A DNA stretch of 7,588 bases from an uncultured Bacillota bacterium (GCA_947383065.1 CANDCB010000039.1:1-7588), one strand, 5' to 3'; shown: positions 1-5,965, numbered from the stretch's first letter. Numbers and translations: made by a program. The notes: generated by a model not told the origin, from the letters alone.

Positions 1-626
1 TCTTCTTCAATTATATCTTTTTCTTTTTGATTTAAAAAGAAATCAATTCCCGTTAAAGCAATATTAGCACTACTCCACGCAACAAATTCACTATCTCCAT
101 GCTCACCAATAACATAAGCTTGAATATCTTTTGGACAAATATTTATCTTATTACTAATCAAATAACGAAGACGAGCAGTATCTAAAGTTGTCCCCGAACC
201 AATTACTCTATTAGGAGAAAGCTTAGAATACTTTAATGTTAAATAAGTCATTACATCTAAAGGATTCGTTGCTACTAAAAAAATTCCATCAAAACCACTA
301 TCCATTACGCTATTAACAATCTCTTTAAATATAATACTATTTTTATGAATCAAATCCATTCTTGTTTCACCAACTTCTTGTTTAGCTCCCGCCGCAATTA
401 CAACTATTCTCGCATCCTTACAATCAAGATACCCACCGACTCTAACTAAAACACGTGATGGACTATAAGCTAAACAATGATTTAAATCCATCGCCTCTCC
501 TTCAATTTTTTCTTTATTACTATCTATTAAAACTAACTCATCAACATAACTATGCTGATTTAATAAAGCATAAGCATAACTCATACCTACATTACCACAG
601 CCAATTAAAACAACTTTATTTTTCAT
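1..626 (-). CDS. ldh: L-lactate dehydrogenase, N-terminal 208 residues (3' end cut by the window)
   Basis: Cytoplasmic NAD-dependent enzyme that reduces pyruvate to L-lactate and so regenerates NAD+ during fermentation. My translation starts at an ATG (626) behind AAAGGTGGGA and stays open to the window edge. The Rossmann motif GCGNVG is at residues 9-14 and the NAD-ribose Asp is D35. The mobile loop reads KQEVGETR (82-89); Q83 sits where lactate dehydrogenases have Gln102 and malate dehydrogenases have Arg. The catalytic set is present: D149 and R152 in LDTARLR, and H176 in IGEHGDSE (equivalents of D168, R171 and H195). R154 corresponds to the FBP-site Arg173, but the His188 position is Q169, so FBP activation may be absent. 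Family proteins are about 315 residues, so roughly one third is missing here. It is a single gene with its own promoter. Identification is very secure; only the C-terminus is unseen. Confidence 0.96.
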   Translation of the reverse strand, partial: MKNKVVLIGCGNVGMSYAYALLNQHSYVDELVLIDSNKEKIEGEAMDLNHCLAYSPSRVLVRVGGYLDCKDARIVVIAAGAKQEVGETRMDLIHKNSIIFKEIVNSVMDSGFDGIFLVATNPLDVMTYLTLKYSKLSPNRVIGSGTTLDTARLRYLISNKINICPKDIQAYVIGEHGDSEFVAWSSANIALTGIDFFLNQKEKDIIEE

Positions 627-676
627 ATAATTTCCCACCTTTAATAAAAGTATATCCTACTTATTTTCATAACTTT

Positions 677-682
677 ATTATA
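677..682 (-). promoter_or_regulatory. Putative -10 box of the ldh promoter
   Basis: On the minus strand this is a perfect TATAAT, about 50 bases before the ldh ATG. The -35 region is poor: TTTTAA at a 17-base spacing matches the consensus at three positions. I saw no convincing Rex-type TTGTGA/TCACAA operator or catabolite-response element nearby. Confidence 0.45.
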
Positions 683-825
683 CTATTTTTTATTAACTTT
701 TAAAATATAAAAAAATAACTCTCTAAATAAAATCATTCAATTATTTGTATACTAAATAAAAGATAAAAATATTACAATTATCTCTTAAAATATTAAATAA
801 GCAATTTAATAAAGCTCCAATAACT

Positions 826-851
826 AAAAAAAGTAAGTTATAAAAACTTAC
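826..851 (-). terminator. Intrinsic terminator after the zinc-ribbon gene
   Basis: Read on the minus strand, one base after the stop codon, GTAAGTT - TTTAT - AACTTAC forms a perfect 7-bp stem with a 5-base loop, directly followed by seven T. The stem is AT-rich but the architecture is complete. It would end the three-gene unit 2504-853 and isolate it from ldh. Between it and the ldh promoter (683-825) I see only AT-rich DNA with no gene. Confidence 0.75.
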
Positions 852-852
852 A

Positions 853-1215
853 TTAAAACCTATTCTGAAACAAAAAATCATCTAATTCCCCATTTTCAAA
901 ATAAATATATTCTTCATATTTTTCCTGATCTCTAACAGGAAGAAAAATAGATAATTTCACAAAACTATAACCACATTTAGGACACTTATAAGAATAAATT
1001 CCACATGCATAATAACCTGTTGGAATATCTCTTTTTTTATTAACTAATTTAAGATTATTAATATAATAACTTGCCTCACTATGAGATACATAATTTCCAA
1101 CTGACATCGGAAGCATAAAAAGATTCTCTTTATTAAATTCCATTTGTGATGTACACTTCTTACACCAATCATCATGAAAAGGTGCACGTAACTTTCGCCA
1201 AAAATTCATCATCAT
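853..1215 (-). CDS. Small zinc-ribbon-like protein of unknown function
   Basis: I do not recognise this 120-residue protein. It has two CxxC knuckles, C18-x2-C21 and C78-x2-C81 (the second as CPKC followed by GYSF), the usual four-Cys zinc-ribbon layout with a long insert between; H14 and C71 are further potential ligands. There is no signal peptide or membrane segment, so it is probably cytoplasmic. The start overlaps the stop of the upstream gene as ATGA, followed by two more ATG codons, and no strong Shine-Dalgarno precedes it, so translation is probably coupled to the membrane protein before it. Any of the three ATGs (1215, 1212, 1209) could be used. The coupling suggests it works with, or in proportion to, the two membrane proteins upstream. 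The zinc-binding assignment is inference from the Cys pattern. Confidence 0.75.
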   Translation of the reverse strand: MMMNFWRKLRAPFHDDWCKKCTSQMEFNKENLFMLPMSVGNYVSHSEASYYINNLKLVNKKRDIPTGYYACGIYSYKCPKCGYSFVKLSIFLPVRDQEKYEEYIYFENGELDDFLFQNRF

Positions 1216-1796
1216 TTACTATTCTTTTTTGCTTCTTCAATCATTTTAACCATCATATCTGCTTTAGATATACCAGTTAATATATAGTCGCTATCCATAC
1301 GAAAACGTTGATTTGAAGTAAAAGTATCTACATGTATTTTTATATCATCAACCTTAAAAACAAAACGTACTCTAAAGCTACCTTCCATAAAGCCTGATCC
1401 ACTTTTTCCATCATCCACATATGCTTCTTGAACTCGTGCTGCTGGTATAACATATGTTTTAAAAGGATTCCAAAAAAATAATAAACCTATTTCTCCTTTT
1501 TTTAAATCAATTATAACAACTTTTCCACGGCCATAAAAAGACTGATTTCTATTAAATTTTTGTTCATCTAAAGTTTTCTCAAAATTCTTAGTTTTAATTT
1601 TAAAAAGTATCGTTCCTCCAAAAGCCCACCAAATAAATGATAAAAATGGTGGTATCATAAATAATATTACAGCCATTGTTCCGTCTGGAAAAAATAAAAT
1701 TCCAATCGTATAACATATCGCCCATATAACTATAGGTATCAAAATATATCCTAATAAATACATTATATTAATTTTTTTAATCTTTTCTTCTTTCAT
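1212..1796 (-). CDS. Two-pass membrane protein with C-terminal soluble domain, unknown function
   Basis: A 194-residue protein that I cannot assign to a family. A short basic N-terminus (KEEKIKK) is followed by two hydrophobic segments at about residues 12-36 and 40-65; the second ends in WWAFGG. The positive-inside rule suggests both ends face the cytoplasm. Residues 66-194 are soluble and beta-rich in appearance, with alternating hydrophobic strands (KVVIIDLKKGEIGLLFFW near 92-109, later FRVRFVF and IKIHVDTF), which resembles small PH-like or similar barrel domains attached to membrane proteins; that fold is a guess. The start has a good site (AAAGAGGT, five bases from ATG). It follows the upstream membrane gene by 42 bases and overlaps the zinc-ribbon gene by four, so the three are likely one transcript. 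Asn content is low (7 of 194) compared with the hydrolase at 2577-3473. Confidence 0.8.
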   Translation of the reverse strand: MKEEKIKKINIMYLLGYILIPIVIWAICYTIGILFFPDGTMAVILFMIPPFLSFIWWAFGGTILFKIKTKNFEKTLDEQKFNRNQSFYGRGKVVIIDLKKGEIGLLFFWNPFKTYVIPAARVQEAYVDDGKSGSGFMEGSFRVRFVFKVDDIKIHVDTFTSNQRFRMDSDYILTGISKADMMVKMIEEAKKNSK

Positions 1797-1838
1797 ATTT
1801 ACCTCTCTTTAATTAATTTTTTAATAATAAAAATATTA

Positions 1839-2504
1839 TTATTCCCATTCAGCTTCTTTTTTCTTTTTAGGTGGAAAAAAGTAAGGAAAAATACCTAATT
1901 TAGAACCTATTGTATGAAATATTGGAAAAGTAATAACTACCACTAAAATTTGAATTAACATTATTGTACCATCAACATAGTACTCATCACTTATAATCTC
2001 TGCTTCCCCTACCATATCAATATAAAAGTCTTTTCGATCAAGTTCTTCTTTATATTCTATTTGTGAAATAAAAGTCTTATCTAAAGATAAATCTTCTTTA
2101 ACAATACGTCCAACTGGCAAAATTGAAGTCCCAGAATAAATAGAATCTCCCACACTAGTTACAGAATCACTATTTATTCTTGCGGCCACTTTTTCATTTG
2201 AAGGTAAAGTTACAGCATATAAATACATTCCTTTATAATAACCTGCACCCTTATTACGATACTGAATTCCTGGAGATTCAATAGTGAATGTATCATGAGA
2301 TAATAAGTCCTCAACATTTTGAGCCCTAAAAACCTCACTACCCGCAATACCACCAATTTCATTTTCTAAAACCTTATGCTCATCTTTATATTCTTCATAT
2401 TTTTCAGGTAATATTTTATTAGCAATATTTTCTGCTCCCCATGAGAGAAGAACACTAAAAAGTAAGCAAAGCCAAATATCAAATCGTAAAATATGATACC
2501 TCAT
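1839..2504 (-). CDS. Membrane protein with N- and C-terminal anchors flanking an extracytoplasmic domain, unknown function
   Basis: Unrecognised 221-residue protein. A hydrophobic segment at about residues 8-24 acts as an uncleaved signal anchor, then about 150 residues of polar sequence, then a second hydrophobic segment at about 179-199 and a Lys-rich tail (PPKKKKEAEWE). Positive-inside reasoning puts both ends in the cytoplasm and the middle outside; the middle is rich in Gly, Ser, Thr, Tyr and Asp and has few Cys, fitting an exposed domain. An in-frame TTG exists seven codons upstream (2525), but it lies before and includes the GGAAGGGGTGAG Shine-Dalgarno, which stands five bases from the ATG at 2504, so I use the ATG. 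It is the first gene of the unit with 1212-1796 and 853-1215. Asn is unusually rare (7 of 221, against about 26 of 298 in the hydrolase upstream). Confidence 0.8.
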   Translation of the reverse strand: MRYHILRFDIWLCLLFSVLLSWGAENIANKILPEKYEEYKDEHKVLENEIGGIAGSEVFRAQNVEDLLSHDTFTIESPGIQYRNKGAGYYKGMYLYAVTLPSNEKVAARINSDSVTSVGDSIYSGTSILPVGRIVKEDLSLDKTFISQIEYKEELDRKDFYIDMVGEAEIISDEYYVDGTIMLIQILVVVITFPIFHTIGSKLGIFPYFFPPKKKKEAEWE

Positions 2505-2522
2505 AATCTCACCCCTTCCTTG

Positions 2523-2567
2523 CAATTTTCAATATTAGTCTAACTCTATAAAATACAATTTTCAATA
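2523..2567. repeat. Pair of 12-bp direct repeats, 33 bp apart
   Basis: CAATTTTCAATA occurs at 2523-2534 and again at 2556-2567, perfectly conserved and exactly 33 bases apart start to start, about three helical turns. The copies flank the proposed -10 and one overlaps the proposed -35 of the gene starting at 2504. This could be a tandem operator, or chance in AT-rich DNA. Confidence 0.4.
2537..2565 (-). promoter_or_regulatory. Possible promoter of the membrane/zinc-ribbon unit
   Basis: On the minus strand TTGAAA (2565-2560), a 17-base spacer and TAGACT (2542-2537) match the -35 and -10 consensus at five and four of six positions. It lies between the hydrolase stop and the ATG at 2504 and would give a leader of about 25 bases with the Shine-Dalgarno inside. 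No terminator was found after the hydrolase, so readthrough is also possible. Confidence 0.35.
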
Positions 2568-2576
2568 ACATTTTTT

Positions 2577-3473
2577 TTATTTATTAAAAAAATTTAAAAC
2601 ATCTTTATAAACCTCATCTTTTTTCTTTTCAGCTAATATTTCATGTCGCATCTTAGGATAATCAATATAAGCTATTTTAGAAAAACCAGCTTTTTTCAAA
2701 ACTTCACGAGACTTTTCCGCTCCTTTAGTTTCTCCTGTACACGGATCATCTTCACCCCGTAAAAATAGAAATTCAAGATTTTTATTTATATCATGATACT
2801 TTTTAACATTATTCATTTTTATAACTAAATGATATAAATCATTAAAAGCTGAACAGGTAAAACCTATCCCACAATATGGGTCATTAATATATTCAACAAC
2901 ATTTTCTTCATTATAACTTAACCAATCAACTTGCGTTTTAGTATTTTTAATTACTTTATTAAATTGACCAATACTTAAATTACTTAAAAATTTAGACTTA
3001 TATTTTGCCCCTTTAAAAAACTTAATTATATTAGACACTACTATTCCCATATATGCTCCAAGTTGAAAATTTGGATATCCAGATAAAATTACTTTAGTAT
3101 AATGTTTAGAATAATCCCTTAATAAAACTCTGGTTATAATCGTTCCCATAGAATGTGCCAAAATATAAATTGGCTTATTTTTATATGTTTCTTCTATATA
3201 ATTCGTTATAATTTTTTGATCATTTATTAATTCTAAATACCCCTTTCTATCTTTAAAATGTCCTAATATAGGAGCATTTTTTCCATGACCACGTAAATTA
3301 GAACTAACTACAGTATATTTATTTTTATTTAAAAAGTTTATTAATTCTTCATATCTTTCTTGATGTTCTTCCATTCCATGAACAATTTGAATAATAGCTT
3401 TAGCATTTTCCACTTCAAAAATATGTAATCCTAACAAATAATTATCTTCTGCTTTTAAATTAACTAACTTCAT
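2577..3473 (-). CDS. Alpha/beta hydrolase, monoacylglycerol lipase / lysophospholipase (PldB-like) family
   Basis: Probable cytoplasmic serine hydrolase acting on lysophospholipids, monoacylglycerols or another small ester; the true substrate is not shown. The 298-residue length fits the family. The oxyanion-side motif is VHGMEEH (31-37), followed by the family-typical NLRGHGK (59-65). The nucleophile elbow is AHSMG with S108, the acid is probably D243 in RGEDDP, and the base is H277 in MRHE, giving a complete Ser-Asp-His triad. The stretch between about 130 and 215 forms the lid region. No signal peptide or membrane segment is visible. The ATG at 3473 is preceded by ATGAGGT at proper spacing. 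It lies 30 bases downstream of the yccF-like gene and is likely cotranscribed with it, which fits a loose link to the membrane or lipids, but that link is inference. Bacillus YtpA-type lysophospholipases are the nearest named comparison. Confidence 0.88.
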   Translation of the reverse strand: MKLVNLKAEDNYLLGLHIFEVENAKAIIQIVHGMEEHQERYEELINFLNKNKYTVVSSNLRGHGKNAPILGHFKDRKGYLELINDQKIITNYIEETYKNKPIYILAHSMGTIITRVLLRDYSKHYTKVILSGYPNFQLGAYMGIVVSNIIKFFKGAKYKSKFLSNLSIGQFNKVIKNTKTQVDWLSYNEENVVEYINDPYCGIGFTCSAFNDLYHLVIKMNNVKKYHDINKNLEFLFLRGEDDPCTGETKGAEKSREVLKKAGFSKIAYIDYPKMRHEILAEKKKDEVYKDVLNFFNK

Positions 3474-3503
3474 ACTAATACCTCATTTATTTTAACATTA
3501 TTA

Positions 3504-3863
3504 CTATCTTATTTTACTACCAAAAGGAAGTAAAGACAATTTAGCAATTTTAAAAAATTGAAGCCCAAAAGGAATACCTATAATTGTTAAACACCAAAGA
3601 CAACCAAAAAACATATTTTCTATAAACATAGGTAAACAAAAAAATAAAACCCATATAATATTCGCTATAAAAGAAGGAAACCCTCCCCCATAAAAAACAT
3701 CTTTCCCAAAAGGTGCAAAAGACAAAGTAGCAAACTTAAAGCATTGAAGTCCATAAGGTATTCCAATAATCGTCAAACACCAAATAATACCAGCCATAAT
3801 CCAAGATAAACCACTTAAAAAACCACCAAACAAAAACCACAAAATATTTCCAATTAAACTCAT
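3504..3863 (-). CDS. yccF: YccF family inner-membrane protein (two tandem repeats)
   Basis: Small integral membrane protein of the YccF (DUF307) family, whose biochemical function is unknown. The 119 residues hold two copies of one module: WCLTIIGIPYGLQ at 28-40 and WCLTIIGIPFGLQ at 90-102, exactly 62 residues apart, each preceded by a hydrophobic helix starting N-I-(L/I)-W and followed by K-x-A-x-L-S-x-x-P-F-G. Each module offers one or two membrane helices with a Gly-Ile-Pro turn. The match to the family is strong. An in-frame TTG at 3869 would lie only about three bases after the AAGGA site, whereas the ATG at 3863 stands nine bases from it and gives the usual family N-terminus, so I chose the ATG. 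The gene has a promoter of its own and is followed after 40 bases by the alpha/beta hydrolase. Confidence 0.9.
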   Translation of the reverse strand: MSLIGNILWFLFGGFLSGLSWIMAGIIWCLTIIGIPYGLQCFKFATLSFAPFGKDVFYGGGFPSFIANIIWVLFFCLPMFIENMFFGCLWCLTIIGIPFGLQFFKIAKLSLLPFGSKIR

Positions 3864-3899
3864 AAACAAATATCCTTCTATAAAATATAGTTTTAAATT

Positions 3900-3927
3900 A
3901 ATATATTATCACAATATTTAATATCAA
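3900..3927 (-). promoter_or_regulatory. Promoter of the yccF - hydrolase unit
   Basis: Minus-strand TTGATA (3927-3922), a 16-base spacer and TATATT (3905-3900) each match the sigma-A consensus at five of six positions. The transcript would start near 3893, about 30 bases before the yccF ATG. An alternative extended -10 (TGTGATAAT) overlaps the spacer. Confidence 0.55.
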
Positions 3928-3963
3928 AACTTCCTTATTTTTTTATTTAATAAAGTTAAAACT

Positions 3964-4485
3964 TTAAACCTTATATCTTTTTACTAATCTATTAGAATAA
4001 GGAGATATAACTTCATTTATATATACAGCGCCAAATTTATTTAAAATTTTAGGTGTTATCTGATTCTCAATATAATGACAAACTATAACTTCTTTAATAC
4101 CTAAACTCTTACTTAATTTAACTAATTCTTTTAAGATTTTAGTTGCATATCCTTTTTTTCTTTCTAAAGGTCTAACTCCATAAGCAATATGTCCCCAAAT
4201 GTCATAACCTTTCTCAGTCAGTTTATTGCGAATACATCCTAATCCAATCAAATAATCATTATCATAAACTAAATAATAATGCCCTTCATTATACCAATCA
4301 ACATCCTCATGGCAACCATTTAATCTTCTATCTAATTCCTCTAATATTTTTTGATAATCATCTTTACTTTGACATGGTATCTCTAAAACATCAGGTACTA
4401 AATCACTCTTAAAATTAATAAATTCATTATATAAATCTTGATAATCATCATAATCCCTCATTGTAAATCCTCTTAAATTAATCAA
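3964..4485 (-). CDS. GNAT family N-acetyltransferase
   Basis: Probable acetyl-CoA dependent acyltransferase of unknown acceptor. The 173 residues follow the GNAT order: an N-terminal strand-helix (INLRGFTMRDYDDY, 2-15), the beta2-beta3 hairpin (HYYLVYDNDYLIGLGCIR, 69-86), motif A with the acetyl-CoA pyrophosphate loop R109-K-K-G112-Y-A114 after HIAYGVRP, its helix (TKILKELVKL), then motif B around VIVCHYIEN and FGAVYI. The start is debatable. The TTG at 4485 has an AAGGAG nine bases upstream and keeps the first beta strand that GNAT proteins normally have; the ATG at 4461 has its own AGAGGA six bases upstream but would remove that strand. I prefer the TTG. The gene follows the small membrane protein by 41 bases without a terminator, so it probably belongs to the regulator's transcript. 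Confidence 0.88.
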   Translation of the reverse strand: MINLRGFTMRDYDDYQDLYNEFINFKSDLVPDVLEIPCQSKDDYQKILEELDRRLNGCHEDVDWYNEGHYYLVYDNDYLIGLGCIRNKLTEKGYDIWGHIAYGVRPLERKKGYATKILKELVKLSKSLGIKEVIVCHYIENQITPKILNKFGAVYINEVISPYSNRLVKRYKV

Positions 4486-4491
4486 TTAATT
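4476..4491. repeat. Perfect inverted repeat over the GNAT start codon
   Basis: AATTAATCAATTAATT is a 7+7 perfect inverted repeat with a two-base centre; the proposed TTG start lies at its middle. In RNA it could form only a weak five-bp hairpin. It might slightly restrain initiation at the TTG, or be a chance product of AT-rich sequence. Confidence 0.3.
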
Positions 4492-4526
4492 CATCTCCTT
4501 CTCTAATATTAATTAACTTACCAATC

Positions 4527-4877
4527 TTATTTAACATCTTCATTAACTATTTCATTTATACTAACAAGATCCTTTATTCTAAAATATTGCTTAATTGTTT
4601 TTTTCTTACCTTTATTATAATATTCAAATAAAAACCATTCTTGGTCAAAATCAATAATCTCTCCAATAGTTTCATAACCACACGAAAATAAATACTCATT
4701 TTCTATATCATCATTTTCTATTTCTAAAACAACCTTTTTTCCCAGATAATTTCTTAATAAAAAATCACTATTCTTTATATCATCACTTTTTATTTCCTGA
4801 TTTTTAATAACTTTATTTAATTTACTTTCTAAGTCAATTAGTAAAATAATTATTATTATATAAAAATACCAATTCAT
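4527..4877 (-). CDS. Small membrane-anchored protein sharing the C-terminal domain of the neighbouring regulator
   Basis: Not a protein I can name. Its 116 residues start with one short hydrophobic segment (about 3-16, almost only Ile, Leu, Tyr and Phe), a polar linker (17-42) rich in Lys, Asp and Ser, and a C-terminal beta-rich domain (43-111). That domain aligns with residues 79-138 of the XRE protein encoded just upstream: KKVVLEIENDD (47-57) against KLVTLDIETDD (83-93), ETI-x4-D-x2-Q (69-79) against GTI-x4-D-x2-Q (99-109), and both end in a KKK cluster followed by a final SI-x2-I. The small all-beta pattern resembles an Sm-like or SH3-like barrel, which is inference. The gene starts two bases after the regulator's stop with GAGGGAGAG as ribosome site inside that gene's 3' end, so the two are cotranslated. 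A membrane-tethered partner of the regulator is the simplest hypothesis. Confidence 0.8.
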   Translation of the reverse strand: MNWYFYIIIIILLIDLESKLNKVIKNQEIKSDDIKNSDFLLRNYLGKKVVLEIENDDIENEYLFSCGYETIGEIIDFDQEWFLFEYYNKGKKKTIKQYFRIKDLVSINEIVNEDVK

Positions 4878-4879
4878 AA

Positions 4880-5305
4880 TTACTCTCCCTCAATACAAGT
4901 AATTGATGAAATAAGTTTCATATCAACTAACTTAGTAATCTTTTTCTTCTTATATTTAAACTCCAATTTTATAAAATTTTGAGAAATATCTAAAACCTTA
5001 TAAATAGTTCCACTAAACATACGATAATCATCAGTTTCTATATCTAAAGTAACAAGCTTATCCTTTAATGAATTTAAAATAAACTTATTTTTAAGACATA
5101 CTACTTCTGTATCTTTACATACTAAATCATTTAAATCTATTTTAAAGATTTCAGCTATAATTAATGCTTCCTTAATATTTGGAGCAGTTAAATTACTTTC
5201 CCAACTAGATAATGTTTGACGCGATACCCCAATTTTACTAGCTAATTTTTCCTGTGTTAAATTATCTTTTTTTCTTAACTCAATAATTTTCTCTCCAATT
5301 GTCAT
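4880..5305 (-). CDS. XRE (Cro/CI-type) transcriptional regulator with a C-terminal beta-rich domain
   Basis: DNA-binding protein of 141 residues. The helix-turn-helix spans about residues 3-61: IIELRKKDNLTQEKLA, then IGVSRQTLSSWES with the recognition helix near 28-37, and the conserved PNIKEALIIAEIF helix. A linker with C63 and C70 leads to a C-terminal domain (79-138) of alternating beta strands, which is also found in the membrane protein encoded two bases downstream. Simple XRE proteins are often just the HTH, so this extra domain is the likely sensing or oligomerisation part. The ATG at 5305 has an excellent GAGGTGAT six bases before it and a TATAAT about 25 bases upstream, so this is the first gene of a unit with 4527-4877 and probably the GNAT gene. 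Targets and signal are unknown; self-regulation is common in the family but is not shown here. Confidence 0.9.
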   Translation of the reverse strand: MTIGEKIIELRKKDNLTQEKLASKIGVSRQTLSSWESNLTAPNIKEALIIAEIFKIDLNDLVCKDTEVVCLKNKFILNSLKDKLVTLDIETDDYRMFSGTIYKVLDISQNFIKLEFKYKKKKITKLVDMKLISSITCIEGE

Positions 5306-5327
5306 ATAATCACCTCAAAATTATCCT

Positions 5328-5355
5328 ATTATATTTTTTTAAATTAGTATATAAA
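5328..5355 (-). promoter_or_regulatory. Promoter of the XRE regulator unit
   Basis: On the minus strand a perfect TATAAT (5333-5328) follows TTTATA (5355-5350; four of six matches) after 16 bases. The predicted leader is only about 15 bases and begins close to the GAGGTGAT ribosome site. An inverted repeat TAAATT-N9-AATTTA (5340-5360) overlaps the -35 and would suit self-repression, but it is AT-only and not strong evidence. Confidence 0.5.
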
Positions 5356-5388
5356 ATTTACTTAACATTATGCCAAATTAAATTTACA

Positions 5389-5931
5389 TTAATTAGCTTT
5401 ATACAAATAACATGTTTCATCATGTGAATAAATAACTCCAATAGCTTGTAGATAAGAATAAATAATAGTCGATCCAACAAATTTCATTCCTCGAGTAATT
5501 AAGTCTTCTGAAATAGCATCTGATACATCATTAGTTGTTTTATTAACTTCATAAATTATTTTATCATGAGTAAAAGTTCTTAAATATTCATAAAAAGAGC
5601 CATATTCTTCTTGTATATTTTTAAATATTTTAGCATTATTAATACTAGCTTTAATTTTTAATTTATTACGAATAATATCCTTATTTGTTAATAATTCGTT
5701 AATCTTTTCCTCCCCATAATTAACTATTTTATCTATTTCAAAATTATCATAAGCCAAACAAAATGCTTTCCTTTTATTTAAAACACATTCCCATGATAAA
5801 CCAGCTTGAAAAGATTCTAAAATTAACATTTCTAACAAATACTTTTCGTTAAAGTTTACTTTTCCCCACTCAGAATCATGATATTTCACATACAAATCAT
5901 TCTTTAAATTACACCATTTACATCTATTCAT
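5389..5931 (-). CDS. tag: DNA-3-methyladenine glycosylase I
   Basis: Base-excision repair enzyme that removes 3-methyladenine from alkylated DNA, leaving an abasic site. The 180 residues match the family closely (E. coli Tag has 187). The four zinc ligands are visible: C4 in MNRCKWC, H18 in KYHDSEWG, and H170 and C174 near the C-terminus (SHDETC). The base-recognition residue E39 and stacking W47 lie in LESFQAGLSW, and the family signature RGMKFVGSTIIYSYLQAIG precedes the C-terminal ligands. A GTG at 5949 is in frame, but GGTGAT immediately before the ATG at 5931 and the typical MNRCxW start favour 5931. It is 34 bases downstream of the alkyltransferase gene with no terminator between, so the two repair enzymes are probably one transcript. 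I saw no strong terminator after it. Confidence 0.95.
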   Translation of the reverse strand: MNRCKWCNLKNDLYVKYHDSEWGKVNFNEKYLLEMLILESFQAGLSWECVLNKRKAFCLAYDNFEIDKIVNYGEEKINELLTNKDIIRNKLKIKASINNAKIFKNIQEEYGSFYEYLRTFTHDKIIYEVNKTTNDVSDAISEDLITRGMKFVGSTIIYSYLQAIGVIYSHDETCYLYKAN

Positions 5932-5965
5932 AAAATCACCATATCTCACTTCTTACTTAATTAAA

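Noticed and set aside
455..703. Plus-strand open frame of 82 codons
   Set aside because: It runs antisense to the well-supported ldh gene and its promoter, has no ribosome site of note and encodes a low-complexity, Tyr/His/Leu-rich sequence; it is a shadow of the real gene.
1212..1215. Use of TGA as Trp (Mycoplasma-type code)
   Set aside because: The membrane gene ends in TGA inside an ATGA overlap with the next gene, and the Trp codons I checked are TGG, so the standard code applies.
1810..1838. AT-only hairpin between the two membrane genes
   Set aside because: AATAAT/ATTATT can pair, but there is no T-tract on the minus strand after it, so it is not a convincing terminator.
3940..3963. 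Terminator after the GNAT gene
   Set aside because: AAAGT/ACTTT gives only a five-bp stem and is followed by an A-rich stretch, not T, on the minus strand.
5360..5388. Terminator after tag
   Set aside because: AAATTTA/TAAATTT could pair only across a long loop and there is no proper T-tract; readthrough into the XRE unit remains possible.
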